The notes beneath the pieces are model-generated. The model was not told the origin of the DNA. It saw only the letters and a list, made by a program, of their open reading frames with translations, and did no database searches. From an uncultured Verrucomicrobia subdivision 3 bacterium (GTDB lineage Bacteria; Verrucomicrobiota; Verrucomicrobiia; Limisphaerales; UBA11358), in the NCBI GenBank assembly GCA_903865745.1, contig CAIPKV010000018.1, forward strand, positions 1 to 50,545: DNA of 50,545 bases, written 5' to 3'. The translations under genes and the position numbers were made by a program. Positions 33,635-42,598 of the stretch are shown here, piece after piece. Positions within the stretch are counted from its first letter, which is position 1. The number at the start of each line of letters is the position of its first letter.

Positions 33635-35800
33635 ATGGATTCATTAAACAATTCTGCACCGCCCGAAGCTAGGCTGCACTTTCTTGACTACTGGCGCGTG
33701 ATTCGCATCCGCAAAGCGATTATCATAACAGTCTTTCTTATCACCGCTATCATTGCAACGGCTGTCACCTTCATCCTGCCGGAATCTTACTCCAGCACTT
33801 GCAAAGTAAAGATTGAGAACGATGTGAACGACAGTCCTGGCGGTTATGCGCCCACACCATCTCAGACAACTTACGACCCGTATTTTGTCCAGACTACTTT
33901 TGAAATTATGTCCTCGTCGTTGGTATTAAGCAACGTGGTCAACACGCTTAACCTGAACGTCGAATGGGGCAAGAAATATTTTAATGGCGAGACACTCAAG
34001 ACTACTGAGTCGATGGAAATTCTCCGTGGCCGCATGTCGCTTGCCCCCGTGCGAAGCAGCAAGTTAATCACCATTACTGTTTATAGCGACGACCCAAAAG
34101 AGGCCGCGCTGCTGGCCAACACAATCGCCGAAGCCTATAAAAGTTACCGTATTGATACCCGTCGTGAAACCACCCTAAAGGGTTTGGATGTACTAGAAGG
34201 TCAATATCTAGACGAATCCAACCGGATTCAATCGACCCAGCAACAAATTGAAAACCTCCGGCACGATTTAGGCATAACCATGGACCAAGCGGACGCTCAA
34301 GGCTATGCGGCATCGCTAACAACTGAACAACTACAAACGCTACACAACCAGATGATTCAGGACGAGCGAGCTTTCAAGGAGCAGTCAAATCAACTCGCCC
34401 AATTAAAGTCTTTCAATAACAACCGGCTTCGTGATGTCCTGCCCAACGTGGTTAACGACAGCGCGTTGGTCGACCTGCTGGCCAAGTTGCACGAGGCTGA
34501 ACAGAGGATAGCGACCCTGAAAATTGACTATGCCGCTGACAACCTAAATGTGACCCGCGTACAGACTCTGATTAATACTTTGAACCAGCAGATAGACGAT
34601 CGCATTGCTGGCATCCTTTCCAGCCTCGATAGTCAGGTCAGTTCAAAGAAAGCCGCCTTGGATGCTCTGACACAATCCGTAGAGGATGCCAAGAATAAGG
34701 ACATGGAAGAATCAGCTAAATTCCAGCCTTATTACGACGCCAAGCGCAACTTGGAGCAGCTGCGCAGCCTGCACAACCTGCTCTATTCGAAAATCGAGGC
34801 CGAAAAGCTCGACGCGGAAATTCCTAAAAGTTCCATGGTGCAGATTACCGACCGAGCCGAGCCAGGTAAGACTCCAGTAAAACCTAACCGAACAGTCAAC
34901 ATTGTACTCGGCTTGGTTTTCGGGTTAATAATGGGCATCGGCTTGGCCTTCTTTATTGAATACCTCGACACCAGCGTAAAGACGATTGATGATGTCGAAC
35001 GCACTTTTCAGGCGCCCGTTCTCGGTGTCATCCCGCAAAATATTGGTTACCTTGTTGAGGAGGGATCCGAAAGCAAGCATGCCGAGGCTTATCGCGTGCT
35101 CCGCACCAATCTGCTTTTCACCCGCAAGGAAGAGACTCTCAACACCATTGTTATAGTCAGCGCCGGTGCTGGCGAGGGCAAATCAACCACGGCCATTAAT
35201 CTGGCCACCGTTTTCGCCCAAGCAGCCAACCGAGTGTTGATTGTAGATTCAGACTTACGCCGCCCGACGCTCCATAAACTTTTCAAGGTCACAAACAACC
35301 TTGGTCTTACGAATTATCTGCTTAAGCAGAACACCCTAGCCGAAATCGTCCAGACCACTGGCGTGCCCAACCTCGACTTCATGGCCAGCGGCAAATTGCC
35401 AAACAGCTCCATGGGTATCCTCGGTTCTGCGCAAATGAAGCAGATGATCACCGAACTCAAGCAGCGCTACGACTTCATCTTCTTTGATTCACCGCCGATT
35501 CTTGGTGTCAGCGACGCCTCCATTCTTGCCAGCGAAGTTGATTTGGTAATGCAAGTCATTCAATATCGCCGCTATCCGCAACCAATGACTATTCGCGCCA
35601 AGCAGATGATTGAGAAGGTTGGTGGTAACTTTGTAGGCATCGTTCTCAACAACATCAATATGTCACAGGACGAAGGGTATTACTACTATAGCGGATATTA
35701 CCACGACTACTATTACAACCGCAACCCCGCCGACCAAGAAGCCGAAGCCAAGGCCGACTTAGCGGCTGCCGGCGACACTGCAATCAAACAAAAAGATTAA
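33635..35800 (+). CDS. polysaccharide co-polymerase/tyrosine autokinase (Wzc-like)
   Basis: Inner-membrane chain-length regulator and BY-kinase for exopolysaccharide export, 721 residues. N-terminal Wzz domain with a helix at about 28-48, periplasmic coiled coils (about 180-400, e.g. residues around LDVLEGQYLDESNRIQST), a second helix at about 425-448, then the kinase: Walker A GAGEGKST (511-518), Walker A' VLIVDSDLRRP (534-544) and Walker B FIFFDSPP. The C-terminal tail holds a tyrosine cluster, nine Tyr between about 682 and 694 (YYYYSGYYHDYYY), the usual autophosphorylation site. Followed by wza-like and FHA genes. Confidence 0.94.
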   Translation: MDSLNNSAPPEARLHFLDYWRVIRIRKAIIITVFLITAIIATAVTFILPESYSSTCKVKIENDVNDSPGGYAPTPSQTTYDPYFVQTTFEIMSSSLVLSNVVNTLNLNVEWGKKYFNGETLKTTESMEILRGRMSLAPVRSSKLITITVYSDDPKEAALLANTIAEAYKSYRIDTRRETTLKGLDVLEGQYLDESNRIQSTQQQIENLRHDLGITMDQADAQGYAASLTTEQLQTLHNQMIQDERAFKEQSNQLAQLKSFNNNRLRDVLPNVVNDSALVDLLAKLHEAEQRIATLKIDYAADNLNVTRVQTLINTLNQQIDDRIAGILSSLDSQVSSKKAALDALTQSVEDAKNKDMEESAKFQPYYDAKRNLEQLRSLHNLLYSKIEAEKLDAEIPKSSMVQITDRAEPGKTPVKPNRTVNIVLGLVFGLIMGIGLAFFIEYLDTSVKTIDDVERTFQAPVLGVIPQNIGYLVEEGSESKHAEAYRVLRTNLLFTRKEETLNTIVIVSAGAGEGKSTTAINLATVFAQAANRVLIVDSDLRRPTLHKLFKVTNNLGLTNYLLKQNTLAEIVQTTGVPNLDFMASGKLPNSSMGILGSAQMKQMITELKQRYDFIFFDSPPILGVSDASILASEVDLVMQVIQYRRYPQPMTIRAKQMIEKVGGNFVGIVLNNINMSQDEGYYYYSGYYHDYYYNRNPADQEAEAKADLAAAGDTAIKQKD

Positions 35801-35834
35801 TAGGGCCGCCGTCCGACACTCAAATAATTTGCCG

Positions 35835-36464
35835 ATGAAACTTAAATCATTTTACCTGCTCCGCCGAAGCCTATTGGTACTGCTGCCTGTGCTGGCATTG
35901 TTGCTCGCGAGTTGTGCCAACTCCGGAAAAAAGCCAGACGTGATGGCCAATCCTGGTTATGTTAAGAATCCTGGTGAAGGTAACCTGCCTCGACTGCACA
36001 TTGGCGATGTGGTTACCATCACCTTTTCTGGACCGCCTGACCAAATACCAGAACAAGAACCGACCATCACTGAGGACGGCACCATCACGCTGCCCGATGT
36101 TGGACGCGTTCAAGCTGTCGGCAAAACCGTGGGTGAACTCGAAGACGCGATTCATGACCTCTACGTTCCAAAAATTTATACGCACCTGAATGTAAACGTC
36201 AAAGCGAGCAGCGACCGCGCCTTTTATATCAGCGGTGAAGTGCGTTCACCTGGCCGCCTGCTTTACACGGGAGACATCACGGTCAGCAAGGCCATCACCT
36301 CCGCTGGCGACCTCACCGATTTTGCCGACCGCACCGATGTTATCCTGATTCGGACCAACGGTGATCGTTTCGAGCTGAACCTCAACCGCATCCTGGCCGG
36401 CAAAGATCCTGATCCGCCGATTTTCCCCGGCGACCAGATCAAGGTCGGTCGTCGGCTTTTCTGA
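35835..36464 (+). CDS. polysaccharide export lipoprotein (Wza-like)
   Basis: Outer-membrane export lipoprotein, 209 residues from the ATG at 35835. The signal peptide ends in a lipobox with lipidated C27 (LLLASC). Residues about 50-130 are the poly-export domain (RLHIGDVVTITFSGPP; ITLPDVGRVQAVGKTVGELE) and 135-190 one SLBB domain (FYISGEVRSPGRLLYTGDIT). It is short compared with Wza (about 380) and lacks the C-terminal amphipathic pore helix, as in many non-enteric export proteins that work with a separate barrel, here plausibly the 32.2 kb product. Its stop overlaps the ATG of the FHA gene by one base. Confidence 0.92.
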   Translation: MKLKSFYLLRRSLLVLLPVLALLLASCANSGKKPDVMANPGYVKNPGEGNLPRLHIGDVVTITFSGPPDQIPEQEPTITEDGTITLPDVGRVQAVGKTVGELEDAIHDLYVPKIYTHLNVNVKASSDRAFYISGEVRSPGRLLYTGDITVSKAITSAGDLTDFADRTDVILIRTNGDRFELNLNRILAGKDPDPPIFPGDQIKVGRRLF

Positions 36465-36853
36465 TGATTCAGTTGAAAATCATTTCCGGCTCGACGGCGG
36501 ACACCACTCAGGTTGTCCGCCGTTTCCCTTTTCGCATTGGCCGCGCGCCGGAGAATGACCTGCGCCTTGAAGTTCCTGGCGTTTGGGACAATCACCTCAC
36601 CTTGGAATTTCAGAAGTCGGAAGGCTTTATGCTGCGCACCGCGCCGGACACCTTCGCCGCCATCAACGAACAACCGCTCACGTCCGCCCGCCTGCGGAAT
36701 GGAGACATCATTTCCTTCGGCTCCGCCAAAATCCAATTCTGGCTCGCCGCCCCGCACCAGCGCGGCCTGCAGTTGCGCGAACTTTGCGTCTGGACGTTGC
36801 TGGTCGGCGTCACCGCCTTCCAGTTTATGCTGATTTACCGGCTGATCCGGTAA
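36464..36853 (+). CDS. FHA-domain protein with C-terminal membrane helix
   Basis: Protein of 129 residues coupled to the Wza-like gene (TGATG). Residues 1-95 form a forkhead-associated fold: FRIGRAPENDLRL with G26-R27 and the NGDIISFGSAKIQF strand. The usual Ser of the SxxH phosphothreonine-binding loop is missing; the segment reads VWDNH with H44 kept, so phosphopeptide binding is doubtful. One helix (about 106-126) anchors it. Its place at the end of an exopolysaccharide kinase operon suggests a docking or regulatory role; this is inference. Confidence 0.8.
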   Translation: MIQLKIISGSTADTTQVVRRFPFRIGRAPENDLRLEVPGVWDNHLTLEFQKSEGFMLRTAPDTFAAINEQPLTSARLRNGDIISFGSAKIQFWLAAPHQRGLQLRELCVWTLLVGVTAFQFMLIYRLIR

Positions 36854-36892
36854 TCAACCTTCTGCGCGTCTTTACGCCTTCGCTTAAATTTC

Positions 36893-38440
36893 TCAATGCC
36901 GGAAGTGTCGCGCGCCCGTGAACGCCATGGCCATGCCGCGCGCATCCGCGGCCGCGATGACTTCCGCGTCCTTCACCGAACCACCCGGCTGAATCGCCGC
37001 CGTCGCGCCCGCCTCCGCCGCTGCGATCAGACCATCGGGAAACGGGAAGAACGCATCGCTGCAAACCACGCTGCCCGCGAGCGGCAGTTTGGCCTCGCCC
37101 GCTTTCCACACCGCGATGCGGCTGGAATCCACGCGGCTCATCTGCCCCGCGCCCGTGCCGAGCGTCCGGCCCTCTTCCACATAGAGGATGGCGTTCGATT
37201 TCAGGTGCTTCACCACGCGCCAACCGAACAGCATCGCCTTCATTTCCTGAACGGTGGGGGCGCGCTTCGTAACAATTTTCAAGTCCGCCGCCGCCGTGAT
37301 CTTCAAATCGCGTTGCTGCAACAAAAATGAATCCGCACCCACGCTGCGAATATCCCACGGCTGGGCCGAGAGCGGACACTTCTGGATTTGCAGCAGGCGC
37401 AGGTTTTTCTTCTTCTGCAAAATCTCCAGCGCTTCCTGCGAAAATTCCGGCGCCACGATCACTTCGCTAAAGATTTCCGCAATCGCCGCCGCGCAGGCGC
37501 CGTCGAGCGTCTGGTTCACCGCGATGATGCCGCCGAAGGGCGCCTGTTTGTCCGTGGCGAACGCCTTATCCCACGCCTCGCGCAGGCTCGCGCCCTGGCC
37601 GACGCCGCACGGGTTCGTATGTTTCAGGATTGCCAGTGTCGGCAAATCCTCGCGGAACTCCGTGATGAGCGCGGTCGCCGCCGTCAGGTCCAAAATGTTG
37701 TTATAAGAAAGTTCCTTGCCGTGCAGTTGCTTAAAATAGTCGTGGAACTTGCCGTAGAGCGCCGCCGTCTGATGCGGATTTTCGCCGTAACGCAGCGGCT
37801 GGGCGAGCGGTGCGGAGATGGTCAGCACTTGCGGCAACGCATTCTTATCGGCGGCAAACTCTTTTTGCAGATGCGCCGCGATGGCAGCGTCGTAAGCGGC
37901 GGTGCGCGCATAAACTTTCGCGCAGAGTTTGCGGCGCAGTTCCAAGGTGGTGTTGCCGCTCTCGGAAATCTGCTTCGCCACTTCCGCATAATCCGCCGGA
38001 TCCACGATGACCGTCACGCTATCGTGGTTTTTGGCCGCGCTGCGCAGCATCGACGGCCCGCCGATATCAATATTCTCAATGGCGTCGTGCAGCTTCACAT
38101 CCGGCTTGGCGACGGTCGCTTCAAAGGGATAAAGATTCACGACCACGAGATCAATCGGCTTGATGGCATGTTGCTGAACTGCCGCCTCGTGCGTGGCGTT
38201 GCCGCGAATATAAAGCAACCCGCCATGAACGAGCGGGTGCAACGTCTTGACGCGGCCATCCAGCATCTCGGGAAAACCAGTGTGCTCGGAAATATCCTTC
38301 ACGGCGAGGCCGGCATCGCGCAAGGCCTTGGCGGTGCCGCCGGTGGAAATGAGTTCGACGCCCGCTTGGGCGAGGGTTTGGGCGAAGGGAACCAGTCCGG
38401 TTTTGTCCGAAACAGACAGCAGGGCGCGTTGTATTTTCAC
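36893..38440 (-). CDS. purH: bifunctional AICAR formyltransferase/IMP cyclohydrolase
   Basis: Last two steps of purine synthesis: formyl transfer to AICAR and closure to IMP. The 515 residues match the family length. N-terminal cyclohydrolase domain: [44 protein letters not shown]-terminal formyltransferase: [13 protein letters not shown] and the catalytic KHTNPCGVG, with [14 protein letters not shown] and the C-terminal FTGARHFRH. It converges with the FHA gene and faces array D at its 5' side. Confidence 0.97.
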   Translation of the reverse strand: MKIQRALLSVSDKTGLVPFAQTLAQAGVELISTGGTAKALRDAGLAVKDISEHTGFPEMLDGRVKTLHPLVHGGLLYIRGNATHEAAVQQHAIKPIDLVVVNLYPFEATVAKPDVKLHDAIENIDIGGPSMLRSAAKNHDSVTVIVDPADYAEVAKQISESGNTTLELRRKLCAKVYARTAAYDAAIAAHLQKEFAADKNALPQVLTISAPLAQPLRYGENPHQTAALYGKFHDYFKQLHGKELSYNNILDLTAATALITEFREDLPTLAILKHTNPCGVGQGASLREAWDKAFATDKQAPFGGIIAVNQTLDGACAAAIAEIFSEVIVAPEFSQEALEILQKKKNLRLLQIQKCPLSAQPWDIRSVGADSFLLQQRDLKITAAADLKIVTKRAPTVQEMKAMLFGWRVVKHLKSNAILYVEEGRTLGTGAGQMSRVDSSRIAVWKAGEAKLPLAGSVVCSDAFFPFPDGLIAAAEAGATAAIQPGGSVKDAEVIAAADARGMAMAFTGARHFRH

Positions 38441-38598
38441 GCGCGTAAAAATCTACGAAAGCCGTGTCCGCCGCAACCGGCAAATTGCGCTTCTTGGCAC
38501 ATATTTTGTCGCACCCAGATTTTAACAGCGGGAAAGTCGCCTGGCCGGACGCGCTAGCTGCCGTCCGGGTCAGACGGGCAGCCAATTTAGCCGTTCTT

Positions 38599-38871
38599 GA
38601 AGGCAAATTATCCGCGCTAGACGACCATAAAGTCTGACTAGAAGGTTATCTCTTCCCAAGAGACAGCCATCGCTCGCGGAGAGTAGGCTCTCACTCCCTG
38701 AGCGAAGGTCATCTCTCTCGAAGCGGACGCCTTCTCTCCCTGAGCGAGACCCTTCGCTCCCCGAGAGACAGCCTTCGCTCCGCACTAGAAGGTCATCTCT
38801 CCGCGAGTGAGAGCCTTCTCTTCCGGAGTGAACGTCATCTCTTCGGGAGAGAGAGCCTTCTCTCGCGGAGA
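38599..38871. repeat. 21-bp tandem array D (13 units)
   Basis: Thirteen units of exactly 21 bases (starts 38599, 38620, 38641 and every 21 bases to 38851), the first two degenerate. Two motifs tend to alternate: AAGGTCATCTCT and GAGCCTTCTCT, each followed by a purine-rich end such as CGCGGAGA, giving CTCT...AGAG dyads within and across units. It lies in the 590-base gap between purH and the tolC-like gene (38441-39030). The rest of the gap has a small inverted repeat at 38923-38985 and no gene. Confidence 0.95.
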
Positions 38872-38922
38872 TATTACGTTTTCGCCGAGCTCGAAAGCCT
38901 CCTAACGCCGCTTTTTAGGTGA

Positions 38923-38985
38923 AACTGTCCCAATCTGAGTCAAAAAGCGCGGATTTACCCCGTGCCTGTGTAAAAAGAGACAGTT
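38923..38985. other. small inverted repeat beside array D
   Basis: AACTGTC (38923-38929) and GACAGTT (38979-38985) are perfect arms; CGCTTTTT and AAAAAGCG form a second pair overlapping them. The neighbouring AAACTGTCCCA recurs as its complement TGGGACAGTTT near array C. It could be the remnant of a miniature element. Confidence 0.35.
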
Positions 38986-39030
38986 CAGCTACCAAGCGAA
39001 GCGGTCAGTGCCGCGCGACCGACCAAACAA

Positions 39031-40374
39031 TTATGGTTTGGCCGAGGCGAGTTCCGCGCCGATGGAGCGTTCGAGCCGCGCGCGGGCGGCGGCGTAATCA
39101 TGCAACGCCTGCACCTGTGTGGTGCGCGCCTGCGTGAGGGAAGTTTCGGCGTCCAGCACATCCAATTGCGTACCGGTACCGGCATCGAAACGGGCATTGG
39201 CCTCGCGCAACGCTTCCTCGGCTTGTTCCTGCACCTTGGTTTGCGAATCGAGCACTTCCTGCGCCTCCAGAAAATCAGAATACGACGTGCGCACATCGAG
39301 TTCGATCTGACGGGAACGGTCTTCGAGCTCCGTCTGCGACTTTTTGTAGAGCGCCTTGGCCTGTTGCACCTTGCCGATGGTCAGCCCGCCGTCAAAAAGA
39401 GCCCAGGTCGCCTGCCCGCCGATATTCCAGCCATGAATCGTGTAGGTCAAATCGTTGGGGTCGGTAAACTGTGAATTATTCCACGTGTAACCAGCAAAGG
39501 CTTGAACGGTCGGCTTGTAGCCGGACTTGGCTTCGACCACATTCAACTTTTGTAAAACGACCTGCTGACGCAAATCTTGCAACTCCGTCCGGCGTTCGAG
39601 GGCCTGCTGGATGGCGTCCGGCAAAATCATGGTCCACGGCGTAATGTCAAAGGTGTCGGTGAGATTCAACGGAATGTCTTCCAGAACTTCGCGCGGCAGA
39701 TTATAGCCAAGCAGATTGGCCAGTGTGTTTTTGGCGATGCGATACTGGCTGATCGCGTGAAAAAGATTCGGCTTGGCATTGGCCAGCGCGACTTCGGCGC
39801 GTAGCACGTTGAAATGGGGCACGGTGCCGGCATTGAAGCGGCGTTGCTGGTCGTCGAGTTCCTTTTGCAGCAACTTGACCGAAGCCTCATTGACGGTGAT
39901 TTGCTGCGCCGCGAGCAGCACGTCGTAATAAGCGAGCCGCACGGCAAGCAGCGTGTCGGCGACCTGCGTCTGGTATTGCGCGATAGCTTGTTTCTTCGTC
40001 GCAGACGCGGCTTCGATGGCCGCAATCAGTTTCCCTCCCTCATAAATACCTTGGACCAGCTGGATATCGGAATTCCAATTGTTGTTCGGCGGGGTGGTGT
40101 TAGGAAAACTTTCAATCGCCTGCGGCTCGGAGTGTTTGACCTGGCTGCCTACCTGCAACGTCGGCAGCGCCACCGCGCGCGTCTGCACGACCACGCCGGC
40201 GGAGGCTTCGAGTTCGCTCTTCGCCTTGAGGATGTCCGCGTTTTGGGCCAACGCGATGTTGATGCAATCCGCCTGCGACAGCGGCCGCGAGAGCCACGCC
40301 GGAGCGTTCGTGTCCTCAGCGGAAACCGCAAAAGCGAAAATGGTCAGCAGCGAGAATAACGTCAATTTTTTCAT
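39031..40374 (-). CDS. TolC-family outer-membrane efflux protein
   Basis: Outer-membrane exit duct of a tripartite exporter, 447 residues from the ATG at 40374 where a signal peptide follows (MKKLTLFSLLTIFAFAVSA). Two outer-membrane-efflux repeats with long coiled-coil helices can be followed: an Ala/Gln/Glu-rich helix near NADILKAKSELEASAG and again near KVQEQAEEALREANARFDAG, each followed by GT-type turns (NAGTVPHFNVLRAEVAL; DAGTGTQLDVLDAETSL). It diverges from a HlyD-type adaptor gene across a 97-base region with a palindrome, so the two are likely co-regulated partners. Confidence 0.93.
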   Translation of the reverse strand: MKKLTLFSLLTIFAFAVSAEDTNAPAWLSRPLSQADCINIALAQNADILKAKSELEASAGVVVQTRAVALPTLQVGSQVKHSEPQAIESFPNTTPPNNNWNSDIQLVQGIYEGGKLIAAIEAASATKKQAIAQYQTQVADTLLAVRLAYYDVLLAAQQITVNEASVKLLQKELDDQQRRFNAGTVPHFNVLRAEVALANAKPNLFHAISQYRIAKNTLANLLGYNLPREVLEDIPLNLTDTFDITPWTMILPDAIQQALERRTELQDLRQQVVLQKLNVVEAKSGYKPTVQAFAGYTWNNSQFTDPNDLTYTIHGWNIGGQATWALFDGGLTIGKVQQAKALYKKSQTELEDRSRQIELDVRTSYSDFLEAQEVLDSQTKVQEQAEEALREANARFDAGTGTQLDVLDAETSLTQARTTQVQALHDYAAARARLERSIGAELASAKP

Positions 40375-40387
40375 ACGACGCTGGCAT

Positions 40388-40417
40388 CCTACCATTCGGT
40401 AGGTTAAAAGTCGAATG
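40388..40417. promoter_or_regulatory. overlapping palindromes in the tolC/hlyD divergent promoter region
   Basis: CCTACC-ATTC-GGTAGG (40388-40403) is a perfect 6-4-6 dyad, and CATTCG (40393-40398) with CGAATG (40412-40417) overlaps it. The position, 14 bases from the tolC-like start and about 55 from the adaptor start, fits an operator for a TetR-like repressor controlling both genes. No regulator gene is adjacent. Confidence 0.4.
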
Positions 40418-40471
40418 AATCGTTTCGCTCGTAAATTTTGCCGCCCGTGGTAACGTCATTCCGGCGTCCGC

Positions 40472-41278
40472 ATGAAACTTTTCTTGAACTCCGTCTGGTT
40501 CGCACTCGCCGCCGCACTGCTCGGCGGCTGTGCGAAGAATTCCTCTAACAATTTCCAAGGCTACATCGAAGGCGAATATGTCTATGTCGCCGCCCCGCTC
40601 AGCGGCGCGCTCACCAACCTCGCCGTTGCGCGCGGTGACGAGGTCAAGCCGGGCCAGCTGCTGTTTACGCTGGAACGGCAGTCTGAAGCCGCCGCGCTGG
40701 ATCAGGCGGAGAAAAACCTCGCGCAGGCCAATGCCAGCCTGACGCTTTCGGACGCCACGCTTCAACGTCGTCAGGAACTGCGCAATTCGCCGTCTGCCGT
40801 CATCTCCGCTGAGGAGCTCGACCAGGCACGTTCGCAGCGCGATGCCGACGCCGCGCAGGTCGCCGCGCAGCAGGCCGCGCTCACCAAGGCGAAATGGTCG
40901 TTCGATCAGAAGCAGCAGTTCGCACCAGCGGCGGCGCAGGTTCACGACACGCTTTTTCGTCAGGGCGAATTTGTCACGGCGGGAAATCCCGTGGTGGTTT
41001 TGTTGCCGCCAGAGAACATAAAAGTCCGCTTCTTCGTGCCGCAGGCAATGTTGCCACAGATTAAAGTTGGCCAGACGGTTTCCATCTCTTGCGACGGCGC
41101 TCCTCATGCGATCAGCGCGACGATCAATTATATTTCCACCCAGGTCGAGTACACGCCCCCGGTGATTTATAGCCGCGAGACGCGGGCGGAACTGGTCTTC
41201 ATGATTGAGGCGAAGGTTTCTCCGACCGACGCGATGATCGTGCGCCCCGGCCAGCCGGCCGACGTGCGCCTGAACTGA
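40472..41278 (+). CDS. HlyD/YbhG-type periplasmic adaptor lipoprotein
   Basis: Membrane-fusion protein of 268 residues linking an inner-membrane exporter to a TolC duct. It has a lipobox signal with C20 (LLGGC), a first half-lipoyl segment (YIEGEYVYVAAPLSGALTNL), a coiled-coil hairpin (about 70-150, Ala/Gln-rich), a second lipoyl half and the beta-barrel (IKVRFFVPQAMLPQIKVGQT). It is shorter than YbhG (about 330). No transporter gene is next to it; the ABC-2 permease/ATPase pair at 24-26 kb is the only candidate in the window. The aminotransferase gene starts 3 bases after its stop. Confidence 0.9.
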   Translation: MKLFLNSVWFALAAALLGGCAKNSSNNFQGYIEGEYVYVAAPLSGALTNLAVARGDEVKPGQLLFTLERQSEAAALDQAEKNLAQANASLTLSDATLQRRQELRNSPSAVISAEELDQARSQRDADAAQVAAQQAALTKAKWSFDQKQQFAPAAAQVHDTLFRQGEFVTAGNPVVVLLPPENIKVRFFVPQAMLPQIKVGQTVSISCDGAPHAISATINYISTQVEYTPPVIYSRETRAELVFMIEAKVSPTDAMIVRPGQPADVRLN

Positions 41279-41281
41279 AAA

Positions 41282-42598
41282 ATGACCGCGCGGCAAACCC
41301 TCCAACTCCTGCGCGCCCACGAATCGCGCAACGTGCTGTTCACCGAACCGGACGGCTCGTGGCCGATTGTTTGGGAACGCGCGAAAGGCGTTCACGTCTG
41401 GGATGCGGGCGGAAAGAAGTACTTGGATTTAACCGCCGCCTTCGGTGTTGCCGCCGCTGGTCATGCGAACCCCAATGTCGTCAAAGCCGGACAAAAGCAA
41501 ATGGGCAAGCTCTTGCACGCGATGGGCGATGTCCATCCGCACGCCCTCAAGGCCCAGCTCGCGCGCGAATTGAGTCGGATCACGTTTGAACGCTGGACAA
41601 ACCAGTCCAAAGTACAAAATCAAAAGTCTAAAACTTTAACCGGCAAAGTCATCTTTTCCAACTCCGGCTTCGAGGCCGTCGAATCCGCGCTCAAGACCTC
41701 CCTACTCGCGACTGGTAAACGCGGTGTCATCGCATTCGAAGGCGGCTATCATGGACTTGGCTACGGCGCGCTCAACACCACGCATCGCGAACACTTCCGT
41801 AGTCCGTTCCGCTCGCAACTCGGCAAGTTCGGCCACTTCGCCAAGTTCCCTTTGCAGTCAGCGGATATGCCCGCGCTGGAAGCGTCGCTGCGCAACCACT
41901 TCCGCCGCCAAACCATTGGCGCGATTCTCGTCGAGCCAATCCAGGCACGCGGCGGCATCAATGTTCCGCCGCTGGAGTTTCTCCCGTTGCTCCGCAAGCT
42001 GTGCAACGAATACGGTGCGCTGCTCATCCTTGACGAGATTTACACCGGCTTCGGTCGTACCGGCAAATGGTTCGCCTGCGAGCACAGCGGCGTGGTTCCC
42101 GAATTGATCTGCCTTGGCAAAGCGCTTACCGGCGGCTTCCCGCTCTCCGCCTGCGTCGGTCGCACGGCGGTAATGGACGCCGCGTGGCCGGTCTCGAATG
42201 GTGAAGCGATTCACACCAGCACGTTCCTCGGCCATCCGGTCGGCTGTGCGATGGCGCTCGCGCAGATTAACGAGATTCGTCGACTCAAGCTTTTTGAACA
42301 CAGCGCGGAGCTAGGCAAGTTTCTGCTAAGTGAATTGTCCAAAGTCCAAAGCGCAAAGTCCAAGGTCGACGCGCGCGGCCTCGGCTTGATGGTCGGGCTG
42401 GAACTCTCGCTGCCGAAGGGCAAGCCCGCGACAGCCGAGTCATTGACAGCGATCAAAAGACTGTTGCATCGCGGTTACATCTTCCTACCGGAAGGCGAAC
42501 ACGCCAATGTCATCAGCTTCACACCACCGCTAACCATCACAAAGGCGCAGCTCACCCAAGCTGTGACGGAACTAAAACAAGTCTTAGCCACAGATTAA
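41282..42598 (+). CDS. class III aminotransferase (4-aminobutyrate/ornithine type)
   Basis: PLP-dependent aminotransferase, 438 residues. PLP Lys is K280 in CLGKALTGGFPLSA; LILDEIYTGFGRTG holds the Asp that pairs with the PLP nitrogen; FSNSGFEAVESALK is the phosphate region. Substrate cannot be fixed. Two low-complexity insertions are in frame: residues 107-119 (NQSKVQNQKSKTL) and 353-363 (SKVQSAKSKVD), both encoded by 'gtccaaagt' type simple sequence. The last codons (ATD-stop) come from a cacagat inverted repeat that starts inside the gene. It follows the adaptor gene closely but is functionally unrelated to it. Confidence 0.85.
   Translation: MTARQTLQLLRAHESRNVLFTEPDGSWPIVWERAKGVHVWDAGGKKYLDLTAAFGVAAAGHANPNVVKAGQKQMGKLLHAMGDVHPHALKAQLARELSRITFERWTNQSKVQNQKSKTLTGKVIFSNSGFEAVESALKTSLLATGKRGVIAFEGGYHGLGYGALNTTHREHFRSPFRSQLGKFGHFAKFPLQSADMPALEASLRNHFRRQTIGAILVEPIQARGGINVPPLEFLPLLRKLCNEYGALLILDEIYTGFGRTGKWFACEHSGVVPELICLGKALTGGFPLSACVGRTAVMDAAWPVSNGEAIHTSTFLGHPVGCAMALAQINEIRRLKLFEHSAELGKFLLSELSKVQSAKSKVDARGLGLMVGLELSLPKGKPATAESLTAIKRLLHRGYIFLPEGEHANVISFTPPLTITKAQLTQAVTELKQVLATD

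Noticed and set aside
38570-38785. 71-codon minus-strand open frame in array D
   Set aside because: Ser/Glu/Arg-rich heptads produced by repeat units only.
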